From Prochlorococcus sp. AG-355-O17 (GTDB taxonomy: Bacteria > Cyanobacteriota > Cyanobacteriia > PCC-6307 > Cyanobiaceae), in the NCBI GenBank assembly GCA_003280655.1, contig QCEK01000002.1:62001-126000 (forward strand): a stretch of DNA of 64,000 nt. Direction: 5' to 3'. Both the position numbers and the translations under genes were made by a program. Under the pieces are notes generated by a model. That model was given only the letters and a program-made list of their open reading frames with translations. It ran no database searches and was not told the origin of the DNA. This document shows, in pieces, positions 1 through 10,183 of this stretch. How positions within the stretch are numbered: the first letter of the stretch is position 1; each line of letters opens with the position of its first letter.

Positions 1-1511
1 GAATCCATTGAAATTGGACCAATAATTGAAAATCCATATTTTGTAACCATTTCCCTTACGATATTTGTCGCATAAGAGATATCGTTCATGGAGCATTGTG
101 TAATTTCACCATCACCAAAAACTATCGTTTCTGCTGCTCTTCCAGCTAGTGCAATTTCAATTTTTGAAAATAATAATCTTTTTGAAATCAATCCACTAGA
201 AATTACATCTTCGTCAGGGCATATTTTTGTATATCCTCCTATAGATCCAGATCTAGGTAAAATCGTAATCTTATCAACTGATTCAATTCCATTTCTCACA
301 GCAGATACAATTGCTCTACCTACTTCGTTATAAGCAATAATTTTTTTCATGTTAGGAGAAGTTATTAATGAGCTTCTCAGGCCAATGGTAATTTTATCAA
401 GAGCATTTTCTATATGAAGATCACTGATTAGTTTAGATTGGTCTCTTGCACAGTGAATAGCACTTTCATTCATCAAGTTTGCAAGATCTGCTCCCGAAAA
501 TCCAACTGTTCTAGAAGCCCAATATCCTAAGTCAACTTCGCTTGAAAGTGGTTTAGAAAGTGAGTGAACTGAAAGAATTTTTTTTCTTCCATCTAAATCT
601 GGAAGCATTACTTCAATTTTCCTATCAAATCTACCTGGTCTTAATAATGCTGCATCCAAAATATCTGGTCTATTTGTTGCTGCTAAAACAATAATGCCAG
701 AATTATCTGCAAAACCATCTAATTCAGTTAGAAGCTGATTAAGGGTTTGTTCTCTTTCATCATTTCCACCTCCGATCCCAGAACCTCTTTGCCTACCAAT
801 GGAATCAATTTCATCAATGAAAATTATACAAGGAGATTTTTCCTTAGCCTTAGAGAACAGATCACGAACTCGGCTTGCTCCAACACCAACAAATAGTTCT
901 ACAAACTCTGATGCCGATATTGAGAGAAAAGGCACTCCTGATTCACCAGCAATTGCTTTAGCTAATAATGTTTTACCTGTTCCTGGTGGGCCTATCAAAA
1001 GAACTCCCTTGGGAACTTTTGCTCCAAGATTTTCAAATTTTTTTGGTTCTTTCAAAAATGTTATTACCTCTTTTAATTCCTCAGCGGCTTCAGGGACGCC
1101 AGCCACATCATCGAATCTCGTTTCTACATCATCAATAGTTACAAATTTAGCTTGATTTTTGGTAAAACCAAAAGCTCTGGATGCCAATTTTGATGTACTC
1201 CTTAAGATTAAGACTAAAGCTAATATGAAAATCAGGAAAAGACTTATTGAAGCAAATGAATTAGCAGCTGAGGCTTCTTTTCTACTATTGTTAATAGTTA
1301 GATCTACCTTATTTTCAGTAGCTTTTTCAAGAATTAATTGATCGTTGTAAAGGATAGGTATTTTAAATTTATCGCCATTTTTATACAGAACATCAATTTC
1401 TCTCTGCCTAGGATAGAAAAATATTGATTCTATTTTCCCCGCCTCTATATCTTCTAGAAGATCCGAATAACTTGATTTAGAATCTGAATATGAGAATTTT
1501 GATCTAAACAC
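1..1511 (-). CDS. ftsH: ATP-dependent zinc metalloprotease FtsH (C-terminus cut by window edge)
   Basis: Reverse-strand frame is open to the window edge. It encodes an N-terminal TM region and an AAA ATPase domain (Walker A region [15 protein letters not shown] read at ~970-1020, SRH region further left). Likely GTG start at 1511. Confidence 0.9.
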   Translation of the reverse strand, partial: MFRSKFSYSDSKSSYSDLLEDIEAGKIESIFFYPRQREIDVLYKNGDKFKIPILYNDQLILEKATENKVDLTINNSRKEASAANSFASISLFLIFILALVLILRSTSKLASRAFGFTKNQAKFVTIDDVETRFDDVAGVPEAAEELKEVITFLKEPKKFENLGAKVPKGVLLIGPPGTGKTLLAKAIAGESGVPFLSISASEFVELFVGVGASRVRDLFSKAKEKSPCIIFIDEIDSIGRQRGSGIGGGNDEREQTLNQLLTELDGFADNSGIIVLAATNRPDILDAALLRPGRFDRKIEVMLPDLDGRKKILSVHSLSKPLSSEVDLGYWASRTVGFSGADLANLMNESAIHCARDQSKLISDLHIENALDKITIGLRSSLITSPNMKKIIAYNEVGRAIVSAVRNGIESVDKITILPRSGSIGGYTKICPDEDVISSGLISKRLLFSKIEIALAGRAAETIVFGDGEITQCSMNDISYATNIVREMVTKYGFSIIGPISMD

Positions 1512-1642
1512 TAATCTTTATAAGTGATTAATAAAGCATATATGCTTATTTAAAGAATTGACGTATATAAACAAAATATACTCAAAAGTTTTGGAGATAA
1601 CCAGTTAAAGGTTATATTATTATATGGAAATAAAGAAACAGA

Positions 1643-1813
1643 ATGGCTGTACCAAAGAAGAAAAAATCAAAGAGCAAAAGGAACCAAAGGCACGCTGTTT
1701 GGAAAGGAAAAGCAGCAATAGCAGCTCAAAAAGCTATATCTCTAGGTAAATCAGTTTTAACTGGGAAAGCTCAAGGATTTGTTTATCCTATTGAAGAAGA
1801 AGAAGAAGAGTAG
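1643..1813 (+). CDS. rpmF: 50S ribosomal protein L32
   Basis: 56 aa [49 protein letters not shown]...; classic L32 N-terminus. Below the ORF track cutoff. Confidence 0.95.
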   Translation: MAVPKKKKSKSKRNQRHAVWKGKAAIAAQKAISLGKSVLTGKAQGFVYPIEEEEEE

Positions 1814-1816
1814 CTT

Positions 1817-2143
1817 TTAAGATCCTAATTTAAATGCTTCAAGTATAATGGCATAAATCGCACCAATTCTTAATTTATCAACTACGGTCCATAGATAATA
1901 AAATTTTGAACTTGCGGCAGGTTTAATTCTTATAATGATTTCAATAAAAATAATAATTATTGGGACCATTATCAACTCATTTTTACCTTCAGATATAAAT
2001 TTTGTAATAAAATTTGCGAACAAAAAATAACCTGTCAAAACAGAAATTAGACTAATAGATTTTGTTCTCCAAGTATCACTTAAAAAACCAAAAAATAAAT
2101 TATTTAACTGGTAGATAATTTTTGAAAAATTAGTTTTTTGCAT
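1817..2143 (-). CDS. Conserved hypothetical membrane protein (DUF565/Ycf33-like size)
   Basis: 108 aa ORF with hydrophobic segments; overlaps the 3' end of the HAD gene (14 bp). Confidence 0.6.
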   Translation of the reverse strand: MQKTNFSKIIYQLNNLFFGFLSDTWRTKSISLISVLTGYFLFANFITKFISEGKNELIMVPIIIIFIEIIIRIKPAASSKFYYLWTVVDKLRIGAIYAIILEAFKLGS

Positions 2144-2894
2144 TACTAAAAGACACTAAAAAATCACTTAGAAAGTTATAGTCAACATACGATTTCTTTA
2201 GTTTAGGGCCTTTAATTACATTTGCCACATTATTATGATCACCAAGACTGTCTAAAATACAATCTAATTTAATATTTTCCTCAAGGACAATTGGGATATT
2301 TGAAGGAACAAAAATTGTTGGCAAGTTAGCTGCCAAGGAAGATATCAATCCTGGATTGGAGTCTTCAAAAACAATTGAGTTGTTTTTGTTTATACCACTT
2401 AATTGGATTGCCTTTAAATATGGAAATGGATTTGGTTTCTTTAATTCAACGTCTTCGCTTGAAATAATGAACTCAAAAGGGTTGAAGCCTTTAAAAAGAT
2501 AATCAACAAGTAGATTGACTTGAATTCTTGAACTTGAAGTAACAATAAATTGTCTTACTTTTTTTCTATGTAATTCATTTATTAATCTAAAAACACCAGT
2601 TTTTAAACTAACTCTATTTTTTTTTATAATTTCTAAATAATGAAACTGTTTTGTTTCATGAATTTTGAGAATTAAATCTTCTGAGAAATTATCATTATTA
2701 GATTTAGCGTAATAAGCAATCCTATTTTTGCCCCCATTTATCTCAAGAAGTTTTATATATGTATTAGTATCCCAATTCCAATCAATACCAAGCTCATTAA
2801 AAGCATTATTAAAAGCAGGTAAATGGGCCTCTAATTCAGTATTTGCGATAGTACCATCTAAATCCCAATAAACACCCTCAAGATAGGTCACCAA
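2130..2894 (-). CDS. HAD-superfamily hydrolase (CbbY/beta-phosphoglucomutase-like)
   Basis: DLDGTIANTE motif I, TSSSR motif II, K(K)PNPFPYLKA motif III, VFEDSNPG motif IV. Confidence 0.9.
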   Translation of the reverse strand: MVTYLEGVYWDLDGTIANTELEAHLPAFNNAFNELGIDWNWDTNTYIKLLEINGGKNRIAYYAKSNNDNFSEDLILKIHETKQFHYLEIIKKNRVSLKTGVFRLINELHRKKVRQFIVTSSSRIQVNLLVDYLFKGFNPFEFIISSEDVELKKPNPFPYLKAIQLSGINKNNSIVFEDSNPGLISSLAANLPTIFVPSNIPIVLEENIKLDCILDSLGDHNNVANVIKGPKLKKSYVDYNFLSDFLVSFSNAKN

Positions 2895-2906
2895 AAAGAA
2901 TTTCTT

Positions 2907-2984
2907 TTATTTACGGTAAAATACAAGAGCAATTATTGCTGGCCCTGCTAACGCAACTACAGCCAAAGGAATAAGTGTTGCCAT
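2907..2984 (-). CDS. Photosystem II reaction centre protein Psb30/Ycf12-like (25 aa)
   Basis: MATLIPLAVVALAGPAIIALVFYRK: single TM with the (L)AGPxIIxLxxxR pattern of Ycf12/Psb30. Confidence 0.6.
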   Translation of the reverse strand: MATLIPLAVVALAGPAIIALVFYRK

Positions 2985-3066
2985 GATTAATGAATATGTT
3001 TTATGATACTATTTTTACAAATAAATGACGAAACTGTACTGATACGTTACAAGATTGAATTAAATT

Positions 3067-3414
3067 ATGAAATCATGGACATGTATAGAAAATTGTGGAG
3101 CTTGTTGTAAATTCGACTTGAATGAAAGAAGCGATTTGGCTAACAAACTTAACAAAGAAGATATAGCTTTGATAAATTCGATGACAGCTAAAGACGGTTG
3201 GTGTAAAAACCTGGACAGAGAAAATAAAAAATGCCTAATTTATGAAACCAGACCACATTTTTGCCGTGTAAGTGAATTTTCAACTTCATTTAAAGGATAT
3301 TTGAAATCTGGTGATAATTTTTTAATAGATTGCTGCAAACAACACATTTCATCAAATTATGGATACCAAAGTAAAGAGATGAAAACTTTTAGGATGGCTG
3401 TTTCAGGAAAATGA
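3067..3414 (+). CDS. YkgJ-family cysteine cluster protein
   Basis: CIENCGACCKFD...C...CLIYETRPHFCRV cysteine cluster typical of the family. Confidence 0.85.
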   Translation: MKSWTCIENCGACCKFDLNERSDLANKLNKEDIALINSMTAKDGWCKNLDRENKKCLIYETRPHFCRVSEFSTSFKGYLKSGDNFLIDCCKQHISSNYGYQSKEMKTFRMAVSGK

Positions 3415-3737
3415 ATAGTAAATTAGAAAAAAAAGAAAACAATCTAGAAAAAAGTTTTTTTTCAATATTCATAACGACTTTTACAACAATTTTTATTGCT
3501 GAACTTGGCGATAAAACTCAGATAGCCACATTAATGCTTTCTGCCGAATCGGGCAGGCCAATAATTGTTTTTCTTGGAAGTTCTCTAGCATTAATAAGCT
3601 CAAGCATAGTAGGAGTTCTTATTGGTAAATGGGTATCAAAAAAAATATCTCCTAGCAAATTTGCTTTATCTACTGGTACTTTAATGATATTGATAAGTAT
3701 ATTTTTAGCTTATGAAACATTCAAAAATTATTTATAA
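3411..3737 (+). CDS. TMEM165/GDT1 (UPF0016) family transporter, half-size
   Basis: TTFTTIFIAELGDKTQIATLMLSA: E-x-G-D-K-T motif; 4-bp overlap with the upstream gene. Confidence 0.9.
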   Translation: MNSKLEKKENNLEKSFFSIFITTFTTIFIAELGDKTQIATLMLSAESGRPIIVFLGSSLALISSSIVGVLIGKWVSKKISPSKFALSTGTLMILISIFLAYETFKNYL

Positions 3738-4049
3738 ATGGTTTTAAGTTTATTACTATCAACATTTCTAACCGTTTTCATAGCTGAATTAGGTGACAAA
3801 ACTCAACTAGCTACTTTAACTATAAGTGGCACTTCAAATAAACCATTAGCAGTTTTTCTAGGATCTTCTTCAGCACTTGTTTTTGCAAGTTTACTAGGAG
3901 CTTTAACAGGTGGTTCTATTTCAAGTTTTTTACCCGAAGTAGTTCTTAAGTCAATAGCGTCCATTACATTTTTCATTATTGGTATAAGGCTTTTTATCAA
4001 CTCTTTCAACATCGAAGAAGAAGAAAAAGAAGAGAAAGAAAATAATTAG
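3738..4049 (+). CDS. TMEM165/GDT1 (UPF0016) family transporter, half-size (second tandem copy)
   Basis: LSTFLTVFIAELGDKTQLATLTISG; starts immediately after the previous stop. Confidence 0.9.
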   Translation: MVLSLLLSTFLTVFIAELGDKTQLATLTISGTSNKPLAVFLGSSSALVFASLLGALTGGSISSFLPEVVLKSIASITFFIIGIRLFINSFNIEEEEKEEKENN

Positions 4050-4121
4050 TTTTAAGCTTGGATAATAAGGTGTAATAATGAAGTGTATACCCCTAAATTA
4101 ATTTATAATTTCACTTAAATC

Positions 4122-6344
4122 ATGTTCACATCATCCTCAATAATTGATAATCTTAATCAATCAGAAGGGTTAGAATATAAAAAATTATGCAGATTATTAA
4201 AAATAACAAAGAAATCTGATAAGGATAAATTAGATATTGCGTTAACAGCTCTAGAAAAACTTGAAATAATTAATAAAAATGAAAATGATGAATATACTTG
4301 CATAAAGGATAATGACCATCTTATCGCCAAAATAAGATGTAGTAGCAAAGGCTATTGCTTTGCTGTAAGAGGAAAAGACAAAGAAGATATCTACATTAAA
4401 GAAAATCTACTTAACTATGCATGGAATGGAGATAAAGTTTTAGTAAGGATAATAAAAGAGGGATATAGAAGAAGATCACCTGAAGGAATAGTTGATTGTA
4501 TTCTAGAAAGATCAAATCAAATACTTCTTTCTAAAGTAGAAATAATAAACAATGATGTATATGCAATCCCAATAGACGATAGGATACTTTCTAAAATTAA
4601 ACTTCCAAAAGAAAATAAAAAATACGCTTTCAATCCAGATAATAAGAATATAGTAAAAGTTGAGATTGATAGATTCCCCATAGCTCAAGAAGAAGGACTA
4701 GGTCATGTGATACAAGAACTAAAACTAAACAATAATGAAGACTATGATACAGACTTTGTTTTATCTAAAAGCAATATCGTTAAATCATACGATTTAAATC
4801 ATATTGAATCAAAAAAAATAGAACAAAGGGAGAGGATAGACCTTACAGATAAAAACTCTTATTTATTCAAAAGTTGGAATTCAAATAATTCTCCAATGCT
4901 CCCAATGATTCAAATAGAGCAGGGAAAAAATAAAAATAATAAATTATGGATACATACAAATAATCTTGCAGAAAGAGTAGATCTAAATAGTAAAAAATCT
5001 CTAGAAATATTATTTAAAAGCTTTGAATCATTACCCTTATTAAATGATTGGCAAAACTATCTTAGTGAAGCAATAAGAAATGATTCTGAATTTAAATTTG
5101 GTGAAAAGAATGAAGCAATAAGCCTCTGCGTCAATTTAAATAGTGATAATGAAATAATTGATTGGTCATTTCATCTTACTTTAGTAAAATGCGCCCTTAT
5201 TGTTGGAAGTGATCATACTAACGCGCTTCTATCTAGAAAAAGCAAATCAAGAATAACCTCTCGGGTATTAAAACCTATAAAGGAATATGTCGACGATTTA
5301 GATAAAATACTAGAAATTTCATGTTCATTCAGAGAAAACCATCTTTTGGAGGGTAAGGTGGAAATTCCTGCGCCACTGAATAAGATTGAAGCACTAGAAG
5401 AATTTTTTATTCATAATCCAGCTGAATATTCAAAAGGATATTTTGAATCATTAAATAAAGAAGATTGCCAAACTTACCTTTCACCAATACTATATGAAGC
5501 TAATTTAATATGGTTTAAACATTCAAACCAATATGGCTTAAAAAGTGCAGGACACATCTCAAATGGAATAGATTACGTTAACGCTAATGAAATTATCAAA
5601 TATTCAGAATTTATTGATAATGATATAGAGCTTAATGAAGATGGCAATTTGACATTTAGTCAAGTAATTAAATTATGTGACGACGATAATAAAAAAAGAA
5701 TCTTACATAAACTTCTAATTAATGAATTTAAGGACAATGAAATAAGGTTGATATCTAAAAGTCCTGATAATGATGAATCAGAAAAATTATTTATTTCTCC
5801 ATGGACAATTCCTGGATTTGACTTCACAAATCTTATAAATCAGTACTGTATTTTTAATATGATAACAAATGGTAAGAAATCAAAGAAAAATAATATAAAT
5901 GAAATTAATTTATCTGAGAGTAATTCATTAGAACTAGTAAATTGGGATATATTTAATTCGTCAATTTCAAAAAATCTAGAAATATTATTTAACAGGTTTG
6001 TGATAGATAAACTTAATGAATTCAAGTACAAAGTTAACCAATATAAATCTAATATGATAAATATAAAAAAAGTAAGAAAAGCAGAAAAATTACTAGGTAA
6101 TATTTATAGTGGGTTTATTTTATCAGTGCAAACATATGGATTTTTTGTTGAGATATCAGAACTAAATGTAGAGGGTTTAGTTCACGTAAGCACTCTTAAT
6201 AATGATTGGTATGAGTACAGGTCAAGGCAAAATCTATTGATTGGAAGAAAATCTAAAAAATCATATAAAGTTGGAGATGCAATAGAAGTAAAAATAATAA
6301 AAGTCGATATTCTTAAATATCAAATTGATTTAGAATTAACATAA
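4122..6344 (+). CDS. zam: RNase II/R (RNB) family protein, Zam-like, with C-terminal S1 domain
   Basis: Overall RNB architecture: R(I)DLT segment, then LWIHTNNLAERVDL (counterpart of VHIADVA..V); C-terminal S1 domain GFILSVQTYGFFVEISELNVEGLVHVSTL. Catalytic Asp cluster not visible. Confidence 0.7.
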   Translation: MFTSSSIIDNLNQSEGLEYKKLCRLLKITKKSDKDKLDIALTALEKLEIINKNENDEYTCIKDNDHLIAKIRCSSKGYCFAVRGKDKEDIYIKENLLNYAWNGDKVLVRIIKEGYRRRSPEGIVDCILERSNQILLSKVEIINNDVYAIPIDDRILSKIKLPKENKKYAFNPDNKNIVKVEIDRFPIAQEEGLGHVIQELKLNNNEDYDTDFVLSKSNIVKSYDLNHIESKKIEQRERIDLTDKNSYLFKSWNSNNSPMLPMIQIEQGKNKNNKLWIHTNNLAERVDLNSKKSLEILFKSFESLPLLNDWQNYLSEAIRNDSEFKFGEKNEAISLCVNLNSDNEIIDWSFHLTLVKCALIVGSDHTNALLSRKSKSRITSRVLKPIKEYVDDLDKILEISCSFRENHLLEGKVEIPAPLNKIEALEEFFIHNPAEYSKGYFESLNKEDCQTYLSPILYEANLIWFKHSNQYGLKSAGHISNGIDYVNANEIIKYSEFIDNDIELNEDGNLTFSQVIKLCDDDNKKRILHKLLINEFKDNEIRLISKSPDNDESEKLFISPWTIPGFDFTNLINQYCIFNMITNGKKSKKNNINEINLSESNSLELVNWDIFNSSISKNLEILFNRFVIDKLNEFKYKVNQYKSNMINIKKVRKAEKLLGNIYSGFILSVQTYGFFVEISELNVEGLVHVSTLNNDWYEYRSRQNLLIGRKSKKSYKVGDAIEVKIIKVDILKYQIDLELT

Positions 6345-6407
6345 ATAAATTTTCACAAAATATTATGAAAATATTAACCAAAAAAATTTAGAAAGCTTTT
6401 TATAATT

Positions 6408-6848
6408 ATGTTTAAGAAAAAATATTTACTTTTAACTCTTTTTTTAATAATTATTTTTCAAATTTTATTATATATAAATAATAATCAGAAGACTTCATTT
6501 AGATACTTTAAATGGACCCTCCAAGAAGTAAGTATAGGTAAGTTAATCAGTATTTCGTTTTTTTCTGGTTTATTTGTGAGCACTTTATTGAATACAACAA
6601 TTACTAGTACTAGTTTCAGAAAAAAAACTTTCGAAAATGTGGCAGATGATTTTGTATCTAATAATGAAGAAGAAATGGAATCAAACGTTGAGATGCCGCC
6701 ACAAAGGGATATTAGAGAAACTCAACCAACAATTTCTGTTAATTACAGAGTAGTCAAAAATATGAATGATAATAATTTAAAAAAAGATCAAAGTTATTCA
6801 AATCAAGATATTAAAGATGACTGGGATAATACTGATAATGATTGGTAG
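6408..6848 (+). CDS. Hypothetical membrane protein with acidic C-terminal tail
   Basis: Two N-terminal hydrophobic segments, low-complexity acidic tail. Confidence 0.6.
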   Translation: MFKKKYLLLTLFLIIIFQILLYINNNQKTSFRYFKWTLQEVSIGKLISISFFSGLFVSTLLNTTITSTSFRKKTFENVADDFVSNNEEEMESNVEMPPQRDIRETQPTISVNYRVVKNMNDNNLKKDQSYSNQDIKDDWDNTDNDW

Positions 6849-6907
6849 AAAAATAAATTAATTAAAAAATGTTTTTTTAATTTATAATGAAGTAAATAGT
6901 TTTTTTT

Positions 6908-7474
6908 ATGGAAGAAAATTTAGACAAAAATAATGAAGTAAATAAAGAAATATCTGACAACGCTACTAAATCAAACTCTGAGGAAATAAATGGAACTAAA
7001 TCAGAAAAAAATATCAATATGGACATAAATAATGGTGATTCTGCTATTAAAGTTGTTAATAAAAACGAAATTAATACTCCCGAAAAAACCATAACAAAAC
7101 CCAAGAAAGAACTCCCAGTAGAGAAAAAGCCTTTCCAAGAATTTATTAACATACACCTAATCCCTTCACTTACTCAGGAAATTAATCAAAGAGGATTAGA
7201 AATAAACAATATTAACCTCACTAACACAAATAGACCTATTGCTGGAGATAAATGTTGGGTAATAAATTGTGAAATTAAAGATACATGTAACTTTTGGTTA
7301 TCCTTTGAGAAAGATGACATTAGTTCATTAAAAAGTATTTCTTTATCAAAACCTAATCAAAAACCAAGTATTATTGAATCTTTTCTTATTGACGAAAAAA
7401 GAATTACTCTTAAATTAATTATTTCAAGAGTACTTCAAAGATTGAATGGGCAAAAGTTAATAGGAGTTAATTAG
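6908..7474 (+). CDS. DUF2996-family cyanobacterial protein
   Basis: Acidic N-terminal tail, then FIN.HLIPSLTQEINQRGLEINNINLTN...CWVINCEIKDTCNFWLSFEKDDISSLKSISLS, resembling DUF2996. Confidence 0.7.
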   Translation: MEENLDKNNEVNKEISDNATKSNSEEINGTKSEKNINMDINNGDSAIKVVNKNEINTPEKTITKPKKELPVEKKPFQEFINIHLIPSLTQEINQRGLEINNINLTNTNRPIAGDKCWVINCEIKDTCNFWLSFEKDDISSLKSISLSKPNQKPSIIESFLIDEKRITLKLIISRVLQRLNGQKLIGVN

Positions 7475-7554
7475 AAAAACAATAACACCAAGTTAACTTT
7501 TCCCTCGAAAATACAAATCATAGTAAATAATAGTATTAATAAACCGAATAAAAA

Positions 7555-8727
7555 ATGGCTCAATCAACTGTTGAATCAAAAAATAAAAAAGATATTAATA
7601 ATGGAAAGATACCAGCAAAAGAAACAATTTTGTCCCCAAGATTCTATACAACAGACTTTGAGGCCATGGAAAATATGGATTTATCAATAAACGAGGAGGA
7701 ATTGGAAGCTATATGTGAGGAATTTAGGAAAGACTACAATAGACATCATTTTGTAAGAAATAGTGAATTTGAAGGCGCCGCAGAAAAATTAGATCCTGAG
7801 ACAAGAGAGCTTTTTGTTGATTTTCTCGAGGGAAGTTGTACTTCAGAATTTTCAGGTTTTTTACTTTATAAGGAACTTAGTAAGAGAATTAAAGTCAAAA
7901 ACCCTCTACTCGCTGAATGTTTTGCTCATATGGCCAGAGATGAAGCAAGACATGCAGGTTTTTTAAATAAATCAATGAGTGACTTTGGACTTCAGTTAGA
8001 TTTAGGTTTTTTAACAGCCAATAAAGATTACACTTATTTCCCTCCAAGAAGTATTTTTTACGCTACTTATTTATCCGAAAAAATAGGTTATTGGAGATAC
8101 ATAGCAATTTATAGGCATCTCGAAAAGAACCCTGATAGCAAAATTTTTCCACTATTTAATTACTTTGAAAATTGGTGTCAAGATGAAAATAGGCATGGCG
8201 ATTTCTTTGACGCATTAATGAAAGCACAGCCACGTACTGTTAAATCTTTAAGCCAAAAAATTACCATTGGCGGCTCTACTTTTACACATCCATTTTTTGA
8301 CTACTTCCATAGGTTTAGATATTTTTTGAATAATCTTCCATTAACATCTAAATTATGGTCTAGGTTCTTCCTATTAGCTGTATTTGCAACTATGTATGCA
8401 AGGGATTTGGGAATTAAAAAAGATTTCTATAGTTCTTTAGGTTTAGATGCAAGAGATTACGACCAGTTTGTTATTAATAAAACAAATGAAACTGCAGCTA
8501 GAGTTTTCCCTGTAGTAATGGACGTTTACGATAAATCTTTTTATGGAAGATTAGATAAAATAGTGGAGAATAATAAGGTTCTTACCGATATTGCAAACAG
8601 TGATGAAAATAAAGTATCTAAAACTTTTAAAAAATTACCTAAATACTTATCAAACGGTTACCAGTTATTAAGACTATACTTATTAAAACCTCTTGATAGC
8701 AAAGATTTCCAACCTTCGATTAGATAA
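7555..8727 (+). CDS. acsF: Magnesium-protoporphyrin IX monomethyl ester (oxidative) cyclase, aerobic
   Basis: Diiron carboxylate protein: [59 protein letters not shown]. Confidence 0.97.
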   Translation: MAQSTVESKNKKDINNGKIPAKETILSPRFYTTDFEAMENMDLSINEEELEAICEEFRKDYNRHHFVRNSEFEGAAEKLDPETRELFVDFLEGSCTSEFSGFLLYKELSKRIKVKNPLLAECFAHMARDEARHAGFLNKSMSDFGLQLDLGFLTANKDYTYFPPRSIFYATYLSEKIGYWRYIAIYRHLEKNPDSKIFPLFNYFENWCQDENRHGDFFDALMKAQPRTVKSLSQKITIGGSTFTHPFFDYFHRFRYFLNNLPLTSKLWSRFFLLAVFATMYARDLGIKKDFYSSLGLDARDYDQFVINKTNETAARVFPVVMDVYDKSFYGRLDKIVENNKVLTDIANSDENKVSKTFKKLPKYLSNGYQLLRLYLLKPLDSKDFQPSIR

Positions 8728-8758
8728 TCTTTAATACAGAGAAGACTTATAGACTCTT

Positions 8759-10180
8759 ATGCTTTCGTCACACATCAAATCAAATGAAATCGTTTTTGAT
8801 AGTTGCAATAAAGATTTATTAGAAGAAATTATTTTCTATGGTATTGAACTTGGTGCTGATTTTGTAGAAATATTTATAGAGAATACTGACAATTCAAGCG
8901 TTTTAGCTGAAGAAGATTTTATTACAAGTGTAAGTCCATCATTTGGAAGGGGTGCTGGCATTAGAATCTTCAAGGGGAAAAAGGATGGATTTGTAAGTAC
9001 AAATGATTTAACAAAGCATGGCTTGATGAGATCGGTATCTCAGGCTATTGAGATGTTAGACATAACAGACAACAAAAGAGAAGTATTTAATGGTTTAAAT
9101 AAACATAGGGACTATAGTTTATCCAAGAAAAAATGGATTAATGAAGTCCCATCGATTAACGAGATAAGTGAAAAGCTATTAGTCAGCACAAAGTCTCTAA
9201 AAAAAAATAACAAAATAATAACTAGAAAAGGTAGTTACTCAAGAAATCTGCAAGAGGTAGTTATAGCCTCCAGCGACGGAACCTATGTCTCAGACATTAG
9301 GTTGCATCAAACAGTTGGACTAAACGTAATTGCTAGTGATGCCCAATATCGATCTAGTGGAAGTAGAAGATTTGGATCCTCAGGGATGCCTAATGAATTC
9401 AGATTATGGGATCACGAAAAAGCAGCTAATGATGTGTTTGAAAGCTCAATGAACATGTTGTATGCAGATTATGTTGATGCAGGACAAATGCCTGTTGTAT
9501 TAGCTAACAAATTTGGTGGCGTTATATTCCACGAAGCCTGCGGTCATTTACTTGAAACTACTCAAATAGAGAGAGGAACAACACCATTTGAGAATAAATT
9601 GAATGAAAAAATTGCACATGAATCTGTAACAGCAATAGATGAAGGAATTTCAGAAGGATCCTTTGGTTCATTATCAGTAGATGATGAAGGTATGGAACCC
9701 GAAAAATCAGTTCTTATAAAAGATGGAATTTTAAAAAAATTTATATCCGACAGGGCAGGTGAATTAAGAACTGGCCATAAAAGAACTGGAAGTGGAAGGA
9801 GACAAAATTATTCTTTTGCTGCAGCTTCACGAATGAGAAATACTTATATAGCTAAAGGTGAGCACTCAAAAGAGGATTTAATCAATAGTATTGGTGATGG
9901 TCTTTACTGCAAATCAATGGGTGGTGGCAGTGTAGGTGCTACAGGACAATTTAATTTTGCTGTAGAAGAAGGATATCTTATTAAAAATGGAAAATTAACT
10001 AATCCAGTAAAGGGAGCAACTTTGATTGGTGAGGCTAAAGAAGTTATGCCAAAAATATCAATGTGCGGGAATGACCTCGAATTAGCTCCTGGATTCTGTG
10101 GATCCATCAGTGGAAGTGTAAACGTAACTGTTGGCCAACCTCATATTAAGGTTGATTCAATCACTGTTGGGGGAAGATAG
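8759..10180 (+). CDS. tldD: TldD-family metalloprotease
   Basis: HEACGHLLE motif, GRGAGIRIF, C-terminal GCGSISG-like (GFCGSISGSVNVTVGQPHIKVDSITVGG). Confidence 0.93.
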   Translation: MLSSHIKSNEIVFDSCNKDLLEEIIFYGIELGADFVEIFIENTDNSSVLAEEDFITSVSPSFGRGAGIRIFKGKKDGFVSTNDLTKHGLMRSVSQAIEMLDITDNKREVFNGLNKHRDYSLSKKKWINEVPSINEISEKLLVSTKSLKKNNKIITRKGSYSRNLQEVVIASSDGTYVSDIRLHQTVGLNVIASDAQYRSSGSRRFGSSGMPNEFRLWDHEKAANDVFESSMNMLYADYVDAGQMPVVLANKFGGVIFHEACGHLLETTQIERGTTPFENKLNEKIAHESVTAIDEGISEGSFGSLSVDDEGMEPEKSVLIKDGILKKFISDRAGELRTGHKRTGSGRRQNYSFAAASRMRNTYIAKGEHSKEDLINSIGDGLYCKSMGGGSVGATGQFNFAVEEGYLIKNGKLTNPVKGATLIGEAKEVMPKISMCGNDLELAPGFCGSISGSVNVTVGQPHIKVDSITVGGR

Positions 10181-10183
10181 GAT

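Noticed and set aside
88-1341. Plus-strand ORFs 88-333, 799-1155 and 1159-1341
   Set aside because: Antisense to ftsH, whose reverse frame has strong AAA-protease motifs.
3803-4348. Minus-strand ORFs 3803-4012 and 4157-4348
   Set aside because: Antisense shadows of the second UPF0016 gene and the zam-like gene; no family features.
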